This document shows positions 6,323 to 14,766 of a stretch of DNA of 31,503 nucleotides, piece after piece (within the stretch, counting starts at the first letter, position 1; the number at the start of each line of letters is the position of its first letter). The stretch is from positions 1 to 31,503 of the forward strand of contig DATLXU010000034.1 of the NCBI GenBank assembly GCA_035575515.1. The letters are read 5' to 3'. Made by a program: the position numbers and the translations under genes. The notes beneath the pieces were generated by a model that saw only the letters and a program-made list of their open reading frames with translations, made no database searches and was not told the origin of the DNA. This DNA is from DATLXU01 sp035575515 (GTDB lineage Bacteria > Acidobacteriota > Blastocatellia > UBA7656).

Positions 6323-9232
6323 ATGCGAGTCCGTATGCGAGCATTGATAAACTCTGCAATCTGCCGCTCCATCTTGTTATTGGCCTTCACCCTGTGCTGC
6401 GCCGAGTCCATCTATTCAACAACAGTCATCGTCCCAACGGATGACGATTTGATAATCGGCGCGCGCGCCATAGTCCGCGGCAAGGTCGTCTGGGTCGAGT
6501 GCCGTATGGACCGCGAGCGCATATTCACTTACGTCACACTGCGCGTTCAGGAAGTCATCAAAGGCCGTATCGCCGACCGCTTCATCACGATTAAAGAAAG
6601 AGGCGGGCAGGTCGGCAGTGAAGGAAGCATCACGTTCGGCTCGCCTCGATTTTCAATTGGAGAGCGCGTGCTTCTTTATCTCGACACGTGGCCGGACGGC
6701 AGCCTGCGCGTGCATCAAATGTTTCTCGGCAAATTTTCTATCATCGAAGATGCGACGGGCCGTCCGATAGCCGTTCGCGAAACGCCTGACGCTCACGTCG
6801 CCGTGCTCGACGCGTCGCAGGAAACGCACGGCACGATCACAAATCGCATGGAGTTGTCTTCTTACATCGAGATGGTGCGGCGAAGGCTCGCGGCTAATCG
6901 CGAGCGGGCGCAGGCGTTCGAGCGCACTTATTACCGCAACGTTGCGATTCTTTCCGCGCCGCCTGAATACAACCGCGCCGCGAGCCGCGCGCTTGAGCCG
7001 CAGTTCACCTTCATAACAAATCCGCCCGTGCGATGGTTCGAGCCTGACGACGGACAACCCGTAGCCTTTCTGGTAAACCCGGAAGGTATGCCGAACCCGC
7101 AGGTCGTGGATGACATCACGGCCGCGATGAACGCATGGTCAAGCGTCGAGGGCTGCTCGCTGCGCTTGGTCAACGGAGGCACAACCGGCGCTTGTTACGC
7201 GCGCGGCATAAACAATATCGTCTTTGACAACTGCGACGGGCAATTCGCGCCAAGCCCTTCGTGTTCGGGCGTACTGGCAATCGGCGGATTGAGCTGGAAC
7301 AGCGGCGAAACGAAGGTCGTCAACGGCATGACTTTTTATCGCGGTCACACAGGCCACATATCAATAAACCCGAACGCGACCTGCGAGTTTGCGGATCATT
7401 GCAAGGTGCAGGAGATCGTCACGCACGAGATGGGGCACGCTGTTGGCTTAGGCCACTCAACGCAATTCGACGCGACGATGTTCGGCATAGCGCACTTCGA
7501 CGGGCGCTGCGCCTCGCTCAGGCAGGACGACATTGACGGAATAAGGTTCATCTATCCGGCTGTTGGCGGCGGCGCTGGCCCGCTTGAAATCTCAAGCGCG
7601 TCGCCTCTCGCGCCGGGCATTGTCGGAAGAAGTTACTCGCAACAACTCATCGCAAGAGGCGGCGCGCAGCCTTACAGTTGGAGCCTTGCAACCGGCAGCG
7701 CGCTCCCCGCAGGACTCAGCTTGAGCTTGAGCGGCGTGATTAGCGGCACGCCTTCATCCTCCGGGACATTCAGCTTCACCGCGCAGGTGAGAGACAGCCA
7801 AAGTGCAACCGCGCAGAAGCAGCTTTCAATCACAATAGCCTCAGGCACATCTCTCTACGATTCGCAATTCATCGAGCAAACAGTGCCGACTACTGTTGAG
7901 CCGAATCAGGCATTCAGCGTGAACATGAAATGGCTCAACACGGGAACAGAGACGTGGGACGGCTCGAACGGCTTCAGGATAGGGTCGCAGAATCCGCCGA
8001 ATAACGTGACGTGGGGAGGCGACCGCGTCCCGCTGATCCTCTTTATAGTGCCGCCGGGCCAGACGCTCGACGTGACCTTCACAGCCTTCGCGCCAAGCAT
8101 ACCGGGCACGTACAACTTTCAATGGCAGCTCTTTCAGGAAGGCACAGGATTTTTCGGTCAAATGTCTGCGAACGTCAGCGTGACCGTTTCAGGCGGAAGC
8201 GCGCCTTCAATAACAAGCTCTTCTTCCGTCGAAGCAATGAAAGGCCAGCCGCTCACTTTTCAACTAACAGCGACGGGCGGCGCGCCGCCTTACACATGGT
8301 CTGTCGCATCGGGCGCATTGCCTGCGGGCCTGAGCCTCAGCGCAAATACGGGCGTGATAGCAGGAACTCCGACGGATGCAGGAAGCTCAACCGCGATGAT
8401 TCAAGTGAGCGATTCAAAATCTGTGACGGCGCAGAAGAGCCTTTCGATAACCGTTGCGCTCCCGCCTGTTGAAGTGATGACCGCCGCGCTTCCGTCCGTT
8501 CAAAGAGGCTCGCCCTACTCGGTTCAACTTGCGGCGCAGGGAGGCAGGCCGCCTTACGCGTGGTCGCTTGTGAGCGGCGCGCTCCCTGTTGGACTCACGC
8601 TTGCGCCCGCGACGGGCATACTGTCAGGAACGCCAGCCGCAGCCGGAGTCTTCACGTTCACAGTTGAAGCGAAAGACGCCGACTCGCGCGCGGCGCGAAA
8701 GATTTTGTCGCTCACCGTCACGCCGCCGCCAGTTTCGCTTGAGCTTGCGAGCTTGATTGAAACGATGCAGGGCGCGCCGTTCAGCTATCAGCCCGCAGTC
8801 GCGGGAGGCACGCCGCCTTACACCTGGGCGATTACGAGCGGAGCGTTGCCGGCGGGACTCGCTCTCAATTCAAGCACCGGGTTGATTTCAGGAACGCCAA
8901 CCGCGAGCGGGCTTTTTACCGTAGGCATCGCAGTCAAAGATCAGGCGAATGTAACAGCAGGCGGCTCTTTTCAAATCAAGGTGATTGATCCTGAAACCGT
9001 GCCCGCGATAAAGAAAGCCAGGTACAAGGCGGGACGTAAGAAGCTGATTGTAACCGGCGAGCGAATCAACCCGGCAGCCACGCTCGTGATTGACGGCAAT
9101 CAAATAACGACGAGCGCAGCCGACGGGCAGTTCTCGGCGAAGAATATCACGCTCGCATCAGGCCGACACGAATTGAAGATAATAAATCCCGGCGGCATAT
9201 CTTCGCAGCCATACTTTTTGACGGTTGATTAA
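6323..9232 (+). CDS. Secreted matrixin-like metalloprotease with multiple putative-Ig domains
   Basis: The 969-residue product is a paralogue of the divergent gene to its left. It has a signal peptide (about 1-32), the same unnamed N-terminal domain (about 33-165, TTVIVPTDDDLIIGARAI), and a metzincin domain (about 225-412) with HEMGHAVGLGH at 368-378 followed by a Met-turn candidate (ATMFGI). Next are a putative-Ig domain (420-506), an NBR1-type Ig domain (512-623), three further putative-Ig domains (about 627-711, 714-800, 804-887) and a C-terminal beta domain resembling IPT/TIG (about 893-969). Unlike its neighbour it lacks DUF4214 and the calcium loop, so the two share a catalytic half but carry different tails. 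No clear ribosome-binding site precedes ATG 6323; ATG 6335 is an alternative. It is probably extracellular and zinc-dependent; the substrate is unknown. Confidence 0.85.
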   Translation: MRVRMRALINSAICRSILLLAFTLCCAESIYSTTVIVPTDDDLIIGARAIVRGKVVWVECRMDRERIFTYVTLRVQEVIKGRIADRFITIKERGGQVGSEGSITFGSPRFSIGERVLLYLDTWPDGSLRVHQMFLGKFSIIEDATGRPIAVRETPDAHVAVLDASQETHGTITNRMELSSYIEMVRRRLAANRERAQAFERTYYRNVAILSAPPEYNRAASRALEPQFTFITNPPVRWFEPDDGQPVAFLVNPEGMPNPQVVDDITAAMNAWSSVEGCSLRLVNGGTTGACYARGINNIVFDNCDGQFAPSPSCSGVLAIGGLSWNSGETKVVNGMTFYRGHTGHISINPNATCEFADHCKVQEIVTHEMGHAVGLGHSTQFDATMFGIAHFDGRCASLRQDDIDGIRFIYPAVGGGAGPLEISSASPLAPGIVGRSYSQQLIARGGAQPYSWSLATGSALPAGLSLSLSGVISGTPSSSGTFSFTAQVRDSQSATAQKQLSITIASGTSLYDSQFIEQTVPTTVEPNQAFSVNMKWLNTGTETWDGSNGFRIGSQNPPNNVTWGGDRVPLILFIVPPGQTLDVTFTAFAPSIPGTYNFQWQLFQEGTGFFGQMSANVSVTVSGGSAPSITSSSSVEAMKGQPLTFQLTATGGAPPYTWSVASGALPAGLSLSANTGVIAGTPTDAGSSTAMIQVSDSKSVTAQKSLSITVALPPVEVMTAALPSVQRGSPYSVQLAAQGGRPPYAWSLVSGALPVGLTLAPATGILSGTPAAAGVFTFTVEAKDADSRAARKILSLTVTPPPVSLELASLIETMQGAPFSYQPAVAGGTPPYTWAITSGALPAGLALNSSTGLISGTPTASGLFTVGIAVKDQANVTAGGSFQIKVIDPETVPAIKKARYKAGRKKLIVTGERINPAATLVIDGNQITTSAADGQFSAKNITLASGRHELKIINPGGISSQPYFLTVD

Positions 9233-9262
9233 ACTCGCTTTTTGCGAGCCGGTGAAAGCAAG

Positions 9263-9292
9263 TTGATAAAAGCTGAACGGCGAGTCTAAAAT
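9263..9292 (+). promoter_or_regulatory. Sigma70-like promoter of rmlB
   Basis: TTGATA (9263-9268), an 18-base gap and TAAAAT (9287-9292) fit a vegetative promoter. Transcription would start near 9299, leaving a short leader with AGAGG (9306-9310) four bases before the rmlB ATG. Confidence 0.5.
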
Positions 9293-9314
9293 TGCAACTT
9301 TCCAAAGAGGACTT

Positions 9315-10319
9315 ATGCAATTATTCATCACAGGCGGCGCCGGTTTCATCGGCTCGAACTTCATTCGCTACATGCTTGCGGCATATCCTGACTGCCGTAT
9401 CGTGAATTTTGACAAGCTCACCTACGCTGGCAATCTCGAAAACCTGCGCGACGTAGCCGACAGCCCGAATTACTCATTCGTGCGCGGCGACATCTGCGAC
9501 CGCCGGGCGGTTGATGAAGCTATCGCGGGCGCGGACGCGGTAGTGAATTTTGCTGCCGAATCGCACGTTGATCGTTCGATTGAGCGCGCGGCGGATTTCA
9601 TCGAAACCAACATCGCGGGCACGCAAGTCTTGCTCGATGCAGCGCGAGCGGCGCGCGTGTCGCGCTTCGTTCAAATCTCAACCGACGAAGTGATGGGATC
9701 GTGCGGACCGGGCGAATACTTTACAGAATCTTCTGCGATCAAGCCGAACAGCCCTTACGCAGCATCGAAAGCTGCGGCTGAACACTTGGCGCGAGCCGCC
9801 CACGTCACGTTCGGCCTCGACGTAGTCACGACACGAGCTTCGAACAACTACGGCCCGTATCAATTTCCTGAAAAGCTCATCCCGCTGATGATTACCAACG
9901 CGATGGAAGACCGCGAGCTTCCCGTCTATGGCGACGGGCTGAACGTGCGCGATTGGCTTTACGTTGAAGACTGCTGCCGCGCAATTGATGCCGTGCTTCG
10001 TCGCGGGCGCGCGGGCGAGGTTTACAACATAGGCTCGCGCGCTGAAAAGACCAACCTTGAAGTAGTGCGCGCGCTGCTCGATCTGCTCGGCAAGCCGTAT
10101 TCGTTAATCAAGTTCGTGACTGACCGTCCGGGCCATGACCGCCGCTACGCGACCGACCCGACGAAGATTGAGACCGAGTTAGATTGGCATCCGCAAGAGA
10201 CTTTCGAGAGCGGCATTGAAAAGACTGTTCGCTGGTATCAATCGAATCGCGAGTGGATAAACCGCGCTCGCTCAGGTGAGTATCAAAATTATTACGAGCG
10301 GATGTACGGCGGAAGATAG
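9315..10319 (+). CDS. rmlB: dTDP-glucose 4,6-dehydratase
   Basis: This cytosolic NAD-dependent enzyme converts dTDP-glucose to dTDP-4-keto-6-deoxyglucose, the second step of dTDP-rhamnose synthesis. The 334-residue length is normal. It shows the Rossmann motif GGAGFIGS (7-14), the family block DKLTYAGN (33-40), the catalytic TDE at 123-125, and the Tyr-Lys pair in YAASK (Y148, K152). RASNNYGPYQFPEKLIPL and RPGHDRRYA are characteristic of RmlB rather than other extended SDRs. The residue after STDEV is Met where Tyr is common. AGAGG lies 4 bases before the start. rmlD follows about 107 bases downstream; rmlA and rmlC are not in the window, so the pathway must be completed elsewhere. Confidence 0.93.
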   Translation: MQLFITGGAGFIGSNFIRYMLAAYPDCRIVNFDKLTYAGNLENLRDVADSPNYSFVRGDICDRRAVDEAIAGADAVVNFAAESHVDRSIERAADFIETNIAGTQVLLDAARAARVSRFVQISTDEVMGSCGPGEYFTESSAIKPNSPYAASKAAAEHLARAAHVTFGLDVVTTRASNNYGPYQFPEKLIPLMITNAMEDRELPVYGDGLNVRDWLYVEDCCRAIDAVLRRGRAGEVYNIGSRAEKTNLEVVRALLDLLGKPYSLIKFVTDRPGHDRRYATDPTKIETELDWHPQETFESGIEKTVRWYQSNREWINRARSGEYQNYYERMYGGR

Positions 10320-10320
10320 T

Positions 10321-10413
10321 GGTCAGGGGTTGGAGGCAGAGACAGACCGACTGATGTCTTGAAACTGGCTCTGGGAGCCGCTTTCAAGGCGATCACTGCT
10401 CCGAATCCTGACC
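10321..10413. repeat. Composite palindromic repeat, copy A (core 10358-10390)
   Basis: The core at 10358-10390 is a near-perfect hairpin: CTTGAAA and GGCTC pair with GAGCC and TTTCAAG around a 3-base loop, with one mismatch and one G·T pair. Outer arms 10321-10343 (starting GGTCAGGGG) and 10391-10413 (ending CCTGACC) are also complementary in part (about 12 of the first 15 positions). Related cores lie at 24502-24531 and 30751-30785. It fills almost the whole rmlB-rmlD gap. Confidence 0.65.
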
Positions 10414-10426
10414 TCCTGACACAGAT

Positions 10427-11308
10427 ATGGCTTCATTAACTCAAACAAGGCACGCATTGATTACCGGCGGGCAAGGGTTGCTTGCGCGCTTTATGGCTGC
10501 GCGGCTTGCGGCGTCGGGATGGCGAGTCACGTCGCTTGCGCACGCCGACCTCGACATCACGCGCGAAGAAGATGTGCTGAGAGCGGTTGAGCATTTTCGA
10601 CCCGGTGTTGTAATCAACTGCGCGACGACGAGCGATGTTGATCGCTGCGAGCGCGACGCGGGCTGGGCTTACGCGGTGAATGAAAACGGCCCGCGCTTTC
10701 TCGCTCGCGCTGCTCGTCGCTTCGGCGCAGACATCGTTCACACAAGCACCGATTACGTTTTCGATGGCACGAAAGCGGGCTTCTACACTCAGGAAGACGA
10801 GCCGAATCCTTTGAGCGTTTACGGCAAATCGAAACTTGCAGGCGAGATTGCTGTGCGTGAAGAGGCCGAGCGGTTTTACATCGCGCGCACGTCGTGGCTG
10901 TTCGGCGCGGGCGGAAAGAATTTCGGCAGCCGCGTGATTGAATACGCTCGCAAAGGCGCGCGACTGAAAGGTGTCACAGATCAGACTTCGATCCCGACTT
11001 ACGCGCCAGACCTTGCGGCGCGCATCGAAGAGATAATCAATCTGAGCGCGCACGGGCTTTATCAAATCACGAACACGGGTGTGGCTACGTGGTATGAATT
11101 CGCGCTGCTTGCGCTTGAGCTTGCTGGCATGGGTGATGTTGAGATTGAGCCAATATCGCGCGCCGATCTCAATCAACCTGCGCCGCGGCCTAAGAATTCC
11201 GCGATGCGATGTCTGGTTTCAGAAAAGCTGGGGCTTGCGCCGCTACGCCACTGGCGTGACGCGCTCGCGGAGTTCGTGCGCGAGCAGGAAATGAAGACAA
11301 GCGGCTAA
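10427..11308 (+). CDS. rmlD: dTDP-4-dehydrorhamnose reductase
   Basis: This enzyme reduces dTDP-4-keto-rhamnose to dTDP-L-rhamnose, the last step of the pathway that RmlB feeds. The 293-residue product has an N-terminal nucleotide motif (GGQGLLA, 14-20), the family signature TSTDYVFDGT (106-115), and catalytic Tyr-Lys in VYGKSK (Y132, K136). PNPLSVYGKSKLAGE and ARTSWLFG are typical of RmlD. There is no strong ribosome-binding site before ATG 10427. The rmlB-rmlD gap is filled by a palindromic repeat, so co-transcription is likely but may be modulated there. The product would supply rhamnose for O-antigen or another surface glycan. Confidence 0.9.
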   Translation: MASLTQTRHALITGGQGLLARFMAARLAASGWRVTSLAHADLDITREEDVLRAVEHFRPGVVINCATTSDVDRCERDAGWAYAVNENGPRFLARAARRFGADIVHTSTDYVFDGTKAGFYTQEDEPNPLSVYGKSKLAGEIAVREEAERFYIARTSWLFGAGGKNFGSRVIEYARKGARLKGVTDQTSIPTYAPDLAARIEEIINLSAHGLYQITNTGVATWYEFALLALELAGMGDVEIEPISRADLNQPAPRPKNSAMRCLVSEKLGLAPLRHWRDALAEFVREQEMKTSG

Positions 11309-11354
11309 ATACCTTTGAGGAACCCCCAACGCCCGCTGACGTTAAACAAACGAT

Positions 11355-12401
11355 ATGAGGAGACGCATAAAGCTACTGCTGCCCCTGATTGCGCTGCTTG
11401 CGCCTGCAAGCGCGATGGCGCAGGCAATGCCGCAAATATCACAGGTTGATCGGATACGATTGGCGGAGGCTTTTCGCATCGCTGAAAAGCTCGGCGATAA
11501 GGTCTGGAAAGGATGGAGCAAAGCGCCCTTTGCAATCGTGCTTGTAACAGCCGAGCACGAATTTCTCATTCGCCATCCGAAGCCGCCGAAAGATTTCACG
11601 CCGTTGAAGCTCGATGCGCTTCTTCGGAGCGAGGTCTATTTTCGCAAGCGGGTATTTCAACCCAGCCTGCTGGCGACGCTGTTTTTGGAAGGGGTTCCGA
11701 CGATTGTAATAGGTCAGGCCGAGAACACCGATGCTAAAACGTCAACTCGATGGGTGGTGACATTGCTGCACGAGCACTTTCATCAACTGCAATATTCGCA
11801 GCCGGACTATGCCGCCGCGACAAATGCGCTGAATCTTTCGCACGGCGATCAGACCGGAATGTGGATGCTCAATTTTCCTTTTCCTTATGCCGCGCCAGAA
11901 GTGAACAAGAATTTTTCCGCCCTGTGCCGCGCGCTTGCCGATGCGCTTCAACGCAAGAACAAGCTTGCAGCTTATATTGAAGCCCGCAGGCAGTTCAAAG
12001 AATCGCTCTCGGAAGACGATTACAAATACTTCTCTTTTCAACTCTGGCAAGAAGGCTTTGCGCGTTACACGGAGTACCGCATCGCTGGACTGGCAGCATC
12101 GCAGTACAGGCCAAGCGCGCAGTTTCGCTCGCTTAAAGATTTCACTCCATTCCGCGACGCATGTGAGAGAATTATCCAACTTCCGAAATTGCTTGACCTA
12201 TCTCTCGAAAAGGATCAGCGCGTTGCGTTTTACCTGGTCGGAGCAGCCGAAGCGATACTGCTTGACGATATAAATCCTAAGTGGCAGCAGCAGTATTTCG
12301 CTAATAAATTTTTCACTGAAAGGTACTTTTTGATCGCCAGCTATAAAGGCGATCTCAGCTTATGGCAGTTATTGTTTCCGTGGCGCCTGTTTGAAAATTA
12401 A
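11355..12401 (+). CDS. Secreted gluzincin-like putative metallopeptidase
   Basis: The 348-residue product has a signal peptide (about 1-23, ending AMA/QA). LLHEHFHQLQY gives a perfect HExxH (H139, E140, H143). Residues 231-241 read WQEGFARYTEY, which resembles the xEGFAxYxE motif that carries the third zinc ligand of gluzincins such as M1 and M61 peptidases, so E233 is the likely third ligand. The gap of 90 residues between H143 and E233 is far longer than in M1, so this is not a standard member; I cannot name its family. The short gap after rmlD (46 bases) allows read-through, but a functional link is not evident. It converges on the M55 peptidase gene. It could equally be a non-enzymatic protein with a retained fold. 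Confidence 0.75.
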   Translation: MRRRIKLLLPLIALLAPASAMAQAMPQISQVDRIRLAEAFRIAEKLGDKVWKGWSKAPFAIVLVTAEHEFLIRHPKPPKDFTPLKLDALLRSEVYFRKRVFQPSLLATLFLEGVPTIVIGQAENTDAKTSTRWVVTLLHEHFHQLQYSQPDYAAATNALNLSHGDQTGMWMLNFPFPYAAPEVNKNFSALCRALADALQRKNKLAAYIEARRQFKESLSEDDYKYFSFQLWQEGFARYTEYRIAGLAASQYRPSAQFRSLKDFTPFRDACERIIQLPKLLDLSLEKDQRVAFYLVGAAEAILLDDINPKWQQQYFANKFFTERYFLIASYKGDLSLWQLLFPWRLFEN

Positions 12402-12428
12402 TCTGAGGATTGTCGTGCAAGAGGATTC

Positions 12429-12525
12429 ACCGCAGGGACGCAAAGTAGAGAGCGGCTGCGCAGAGATTTTTCGATTTTCTCTGCGGGCGCGCGACCGACT
12501 TCGTGGTTCCCGCGCGCCCTGCGGT
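12429..12525. terminator. Nested palindrome between convergent genes
   Basis: ACCGCAGGG (12429-12437) pairs with CCCTGCGGT (12517-12525). Inside, CGCAGAGA (12459-12466) pairs with TCTCTGCG (12478-12485) around an 11-base T-rich loop. It sits between a rightward gene ending at 12401 and a leftward gene ending at 12574, so it may end transcripts from both sides. The CCGCAG-GACGCA wording resembles the element at 17219-17291. Confidence 0.45.
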
Positions 12526-12573
12526 TACTTCGGCGGTGAGTTTTTCTTTCACAAAGCCTCTGCCGGTTTCGCG

Positions 12574-13479
12574 CTAAGGTTCAAGCGACGGCTCGTAGGT
12601 CGTTATGAATTCCAAAAACTTCGACACCTCGATTATGTCTCGGCCCGTGAATCGGATGCTGTGCGAATCCGTGCGCTCGACGATTGGCAGGTAGCTCAAC
12701 ATCTCCGAAGGGCGATAATTCTTGAATCGCACGTCGAGTTGAACCGGAGCCTTAATCTTGTACGGCTTGAAATCTTTTATCCTTGCGATTGCGCGCTTCA
12801 CTTTTTCTCGAATCACCTCGTAAGCCGCTTCGGGCGTGAGCGTGCGCGCCGAGTGAAATCCGTAAGCCCACTTCACAACTGCGCCTTCGATGTCGCCCAG
12901 AAGCGCGGTCACTTCTTTCACAACCGCGTCGTCTCCCGAAATCATAATCACGGGCACGTTGAAATGTCCGGCGATAGCTGCGTTGATTCCAGCTTCAGGC
13001 ATTGAAACGCCATTGAGCTGAACGTCCGCGAGCCGCGCGCTTGAAATTGTGTGAGCGCGCACGCCAGCCGTGTTGTTCGTGCTTGTGTGATAGCCGATGA
13101 ATATTGCGCCGTCGAACGTTTCATCAATGCCCTGCATCATCATCAGCGGGCGCGGCCACGAGCGAACAACGGTGACGTTCTTCGGCAGCTTTTCAATCAG
13201 CAGGTTCTGCCCGTTGCCGTGCGAATCGCTCACGACTATCTCAGTTGCGCCCGCCTCGAACGCGGCTTGAATGGCAGCATTAACTTCCGCAGTCATAAAG
13301 TCGCGGAAGCGCGCGTACTCGAAGCCTTGCGGCCCTAGCTGCTCATTCGTCACGACGCCGACCACGCCTTCCATATCGGCTGAAATGTATATCTTCATCT
13401 TTCTCTGCTGCGCCTCCACGTTTGAGAAAATACCAGCGATTAAAAACAAAAGAATAATCCACAAGCGTCCGTGTTTCAT
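12574..13479 (-). CDS. M55 family D-aminopeptidase (DppA-like), secreted
   Basis: The 301-residue product has an N-terminal signal peptide (about 1-23). Family M55 enzymes such as Bacillus DppA are zinc D-aminopeptidases that release D-amino acids from short peptides. All expected active-site residues are visible: SADMEG (D35, E37), DSHG (H87), GYHT (H131), RAHT (H143) and MPEAG (E162). The order and spacing match DppA. A strong AGGAGG lies 7 bases before ATG 13479. The signal peptide implies periplasmic action, plausibly on peptidoglycan-derived D-Ala peptides, which fits the D-Ala carboxypeptidase at the right of the window. It is downstream of the DUF4350 gene with a 45-base gap, so co-transcription is likely. 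The specific substrate is inferred. Confidence 0.88.
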   Translation of the reverse strand: MKHGRLWIILLFLIAGIFSNVEAQQRKMKIYISADMEGVVGVVTNEQLGPQGFEYARFRDFMTAEVNAAIQAAFEAGATEIVVSDSHGNGQNLLIEKLPKNVTVVRSWPRPLMMMQGIDETFDGAIFIGYHTSTNNTAGVRAHTISSARLADVQLNGVSMPEAGINAAIAGHFNVPVIMISGDDAVVKEVTALLGDIEGAVVKWAYGFHSARTLTPEAAYEVIREKVKRAIARIKDFKPYKIKAPVQLDVRFKNYRPSEMLSYLPIVERTDSHSIRFTGRDIIEVSKFLEFITTYEPSLEP

Positions 13480-13524
13480 CTTTGTTCCTCCTGTTGAATG
13501 TTCGTTGAACCGATTAATCGTTTC

Positions 13525-14694
13525 TCAAATTCCAAGCCGGGATTCAATCTCTCGAATGCGCGTTACGAGCCTGAGCAATTCCGAATCACCCACCTGCTCC
13601 CCTCGCGCAATCTGTTCGCATCGCGCGAGCAGATGATTAATCTCGCTTTCGCCAACCTGCGCGCGGCGCGACACGGCGGCGGCTATCTTTTCATTCTGAG
13701 CGGTCACTGGCAGCGCGCTGAAACGACAGAGCCGCTTGCGAAACTCTGAATAAACGTTCTGCATCGCAAGGTCGCTTGCGCGAGCGAGCCTCGTAATGTT
13801 CGCCATCGAGGAGACGAACTCGAGATTGGTCGTGCGCCGCTCGCGTTTGATTGGAACGGGCCGCGCAAACCGTCGCCCGAAACTGTAAACCACAAGCGCG
13901 ACAATTAATCCCGCCTGCCACATCATCCAGGGGACAGGCGTTCCGCGAAAATAAGCAATCACACCTCCGCTCGTCGTCGCCGCGCCGTAGCCGTGGTGAT
14001 ATTCGTCAAACGCGATTGCGCCCGCTGGCCGGTCAGTGAACAGATTGAGCGCAAGCACGACGTTGTCAGCTTCGCGGATGCCGTTGTTTGCGACGACGTA
14101 TGGGTCTGTGAGGAATATCGCTCGCCCGTTTCCAACCTTCACGTCGGCGAGCACCGCGCCCTGCGAGTCGCCAATGTGATAGGTCGCCGCGCCTTTGGTG
14201 ATGCGGATGCGCGTGGCGTATTCAGACAACTGAACCCGCCCAACGCCGCGTGTGTACGAAGTTGGTTGGATCGGTCGCGCATCTTTGCCCGAAAAAACGT
14301 GTTCGGTATCGGCCTGCGCGTCGCCCAGAGTGATATGTACGTCTCTGTCAATAACTATGAGCAGCCCGCCCGCGCTGAGCCATTCGTTTAAGCTCTCGAA
14401 TTCTTCCTGACTGGGATTGTTTGAATCGGGCAGGCTGACGAGGACGAGCGTGCCGGGACCATCCTGTTTCAACTCGGTGAAGGGTCTTTCGAATCGGGTG
14501 ACCGGATAGCCGCTCTCTTCGAGCAGCGTATAGAAGGCGAGCGCGCCGAATCGAGTCGCGCGATAAGATGAACGATCAGCCGTGCGCTCATTCTCTTCGG
14601 CTGCGCGCGTGTCAATGAAGAAGACGAAATTGAGCGCGACAATCACGGCCAGCAGTGCGAGGACAAGTAAGATTGCGCGCGCGTTGGATTTCAT
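13525..14694 (-). CDS. DUF4350 membrane protein
   Basis: The 389-residue product has a transmembrane helix near the N terminus (about 7-27), an extracytoplasmic alpha/beta domain, and a second helix (about 256-273) followed by a basic cytoplasmic tail. The conserved block FDEYHHGYG (229-237) just before helix 2 and the GTLVLVSLP/LLIVIDRD strands support DUF4350. The biochemical role is unknown; these proteins often accompany MoxR ATPase and DUF58 genes, which are absent here. I chose ATG 14694; a GTG at 14754 is in frame, but its 20 extra codons would be read from a palindromic repeat. No good ribosome-binding site precedes 14694, so the start is uncertain. It lies between the M1-like and M55 genes on the same strand. 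Confidence 0.75.
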   Translation of the reverse strand: MKSNARAILLVLALLAVIVALNFVFFIDTRAAEENERTADRSSYRATRFGALAFYTLLEESGYPVTRFERPFTELKQDGPGTLVLVSLPDSNNPSQEEFESLNEWLSAGGLLIVIDRDVHITLGDAQADTEHVFSGKDARPIQPTSYTRGVGRVQLSEYATRIRITKGAATYHIGDSQGAVLADVKVGNGRAIFLTDPYVVANNGIREADNVVLALNLFTDRPAGAIAFDEYHHGYGAATTSGGVIAYFRGTPVPWMMWQAGLIVALVVYSFGRRFARPVPIKRERRTTNLEFVSSMANITRLARASDLAMQNVYSEFRKRLCRFSALPVTAQNEKIAAAVSRRAQVGESEINHLLARCEQIARGEQVGDSELLRLVTRIREIESRLGI

Positions 14695-14701
14695 CAAAAT
14701 A

Positions 14702-14766
14702 GGTGTCAGGCGCCGGGTGTCGTGTGCCAGGATTTGGCGGCTCGTCGCCGACACCTGATACCCGGC
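14702..14766. repeat. Palindromic repeat between two leftward genes
   Basis: GCCGGGTGTCGTGTGCC (14712-14728) pairs with 14750-14766 at 13 of 17 positions; GGTGTC/GACACC is also present at the outer edge. The right arm touches the stop codon of the M1-like gene and the left arm ends 8 bases before the DUF4350 start. The GGTGTCAGG wording resembles the GGTCAGGGG arms at 10321 and within 30131-30266. Confidence 0.5.

Noticed and set aside
10436..11176. 246-codon frame antisense to rmlD
   Set aside because: It shadows a well-conserved enzyme; Arg/Ala-rich and unrecognised.
12391..13005. 204-codon rightward frame over the 3' end of the M55 gene
   Set aside because: It starts inside the previous gene's end, runs through a palindrome and lies opposite conserved M55 active-site codons.
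14695..14754. GTG start of the DUF4350 gene at 14754
   Set aside because: The added codons read through a palindromic repeat; the membrane helix begins right after ATG 14694.
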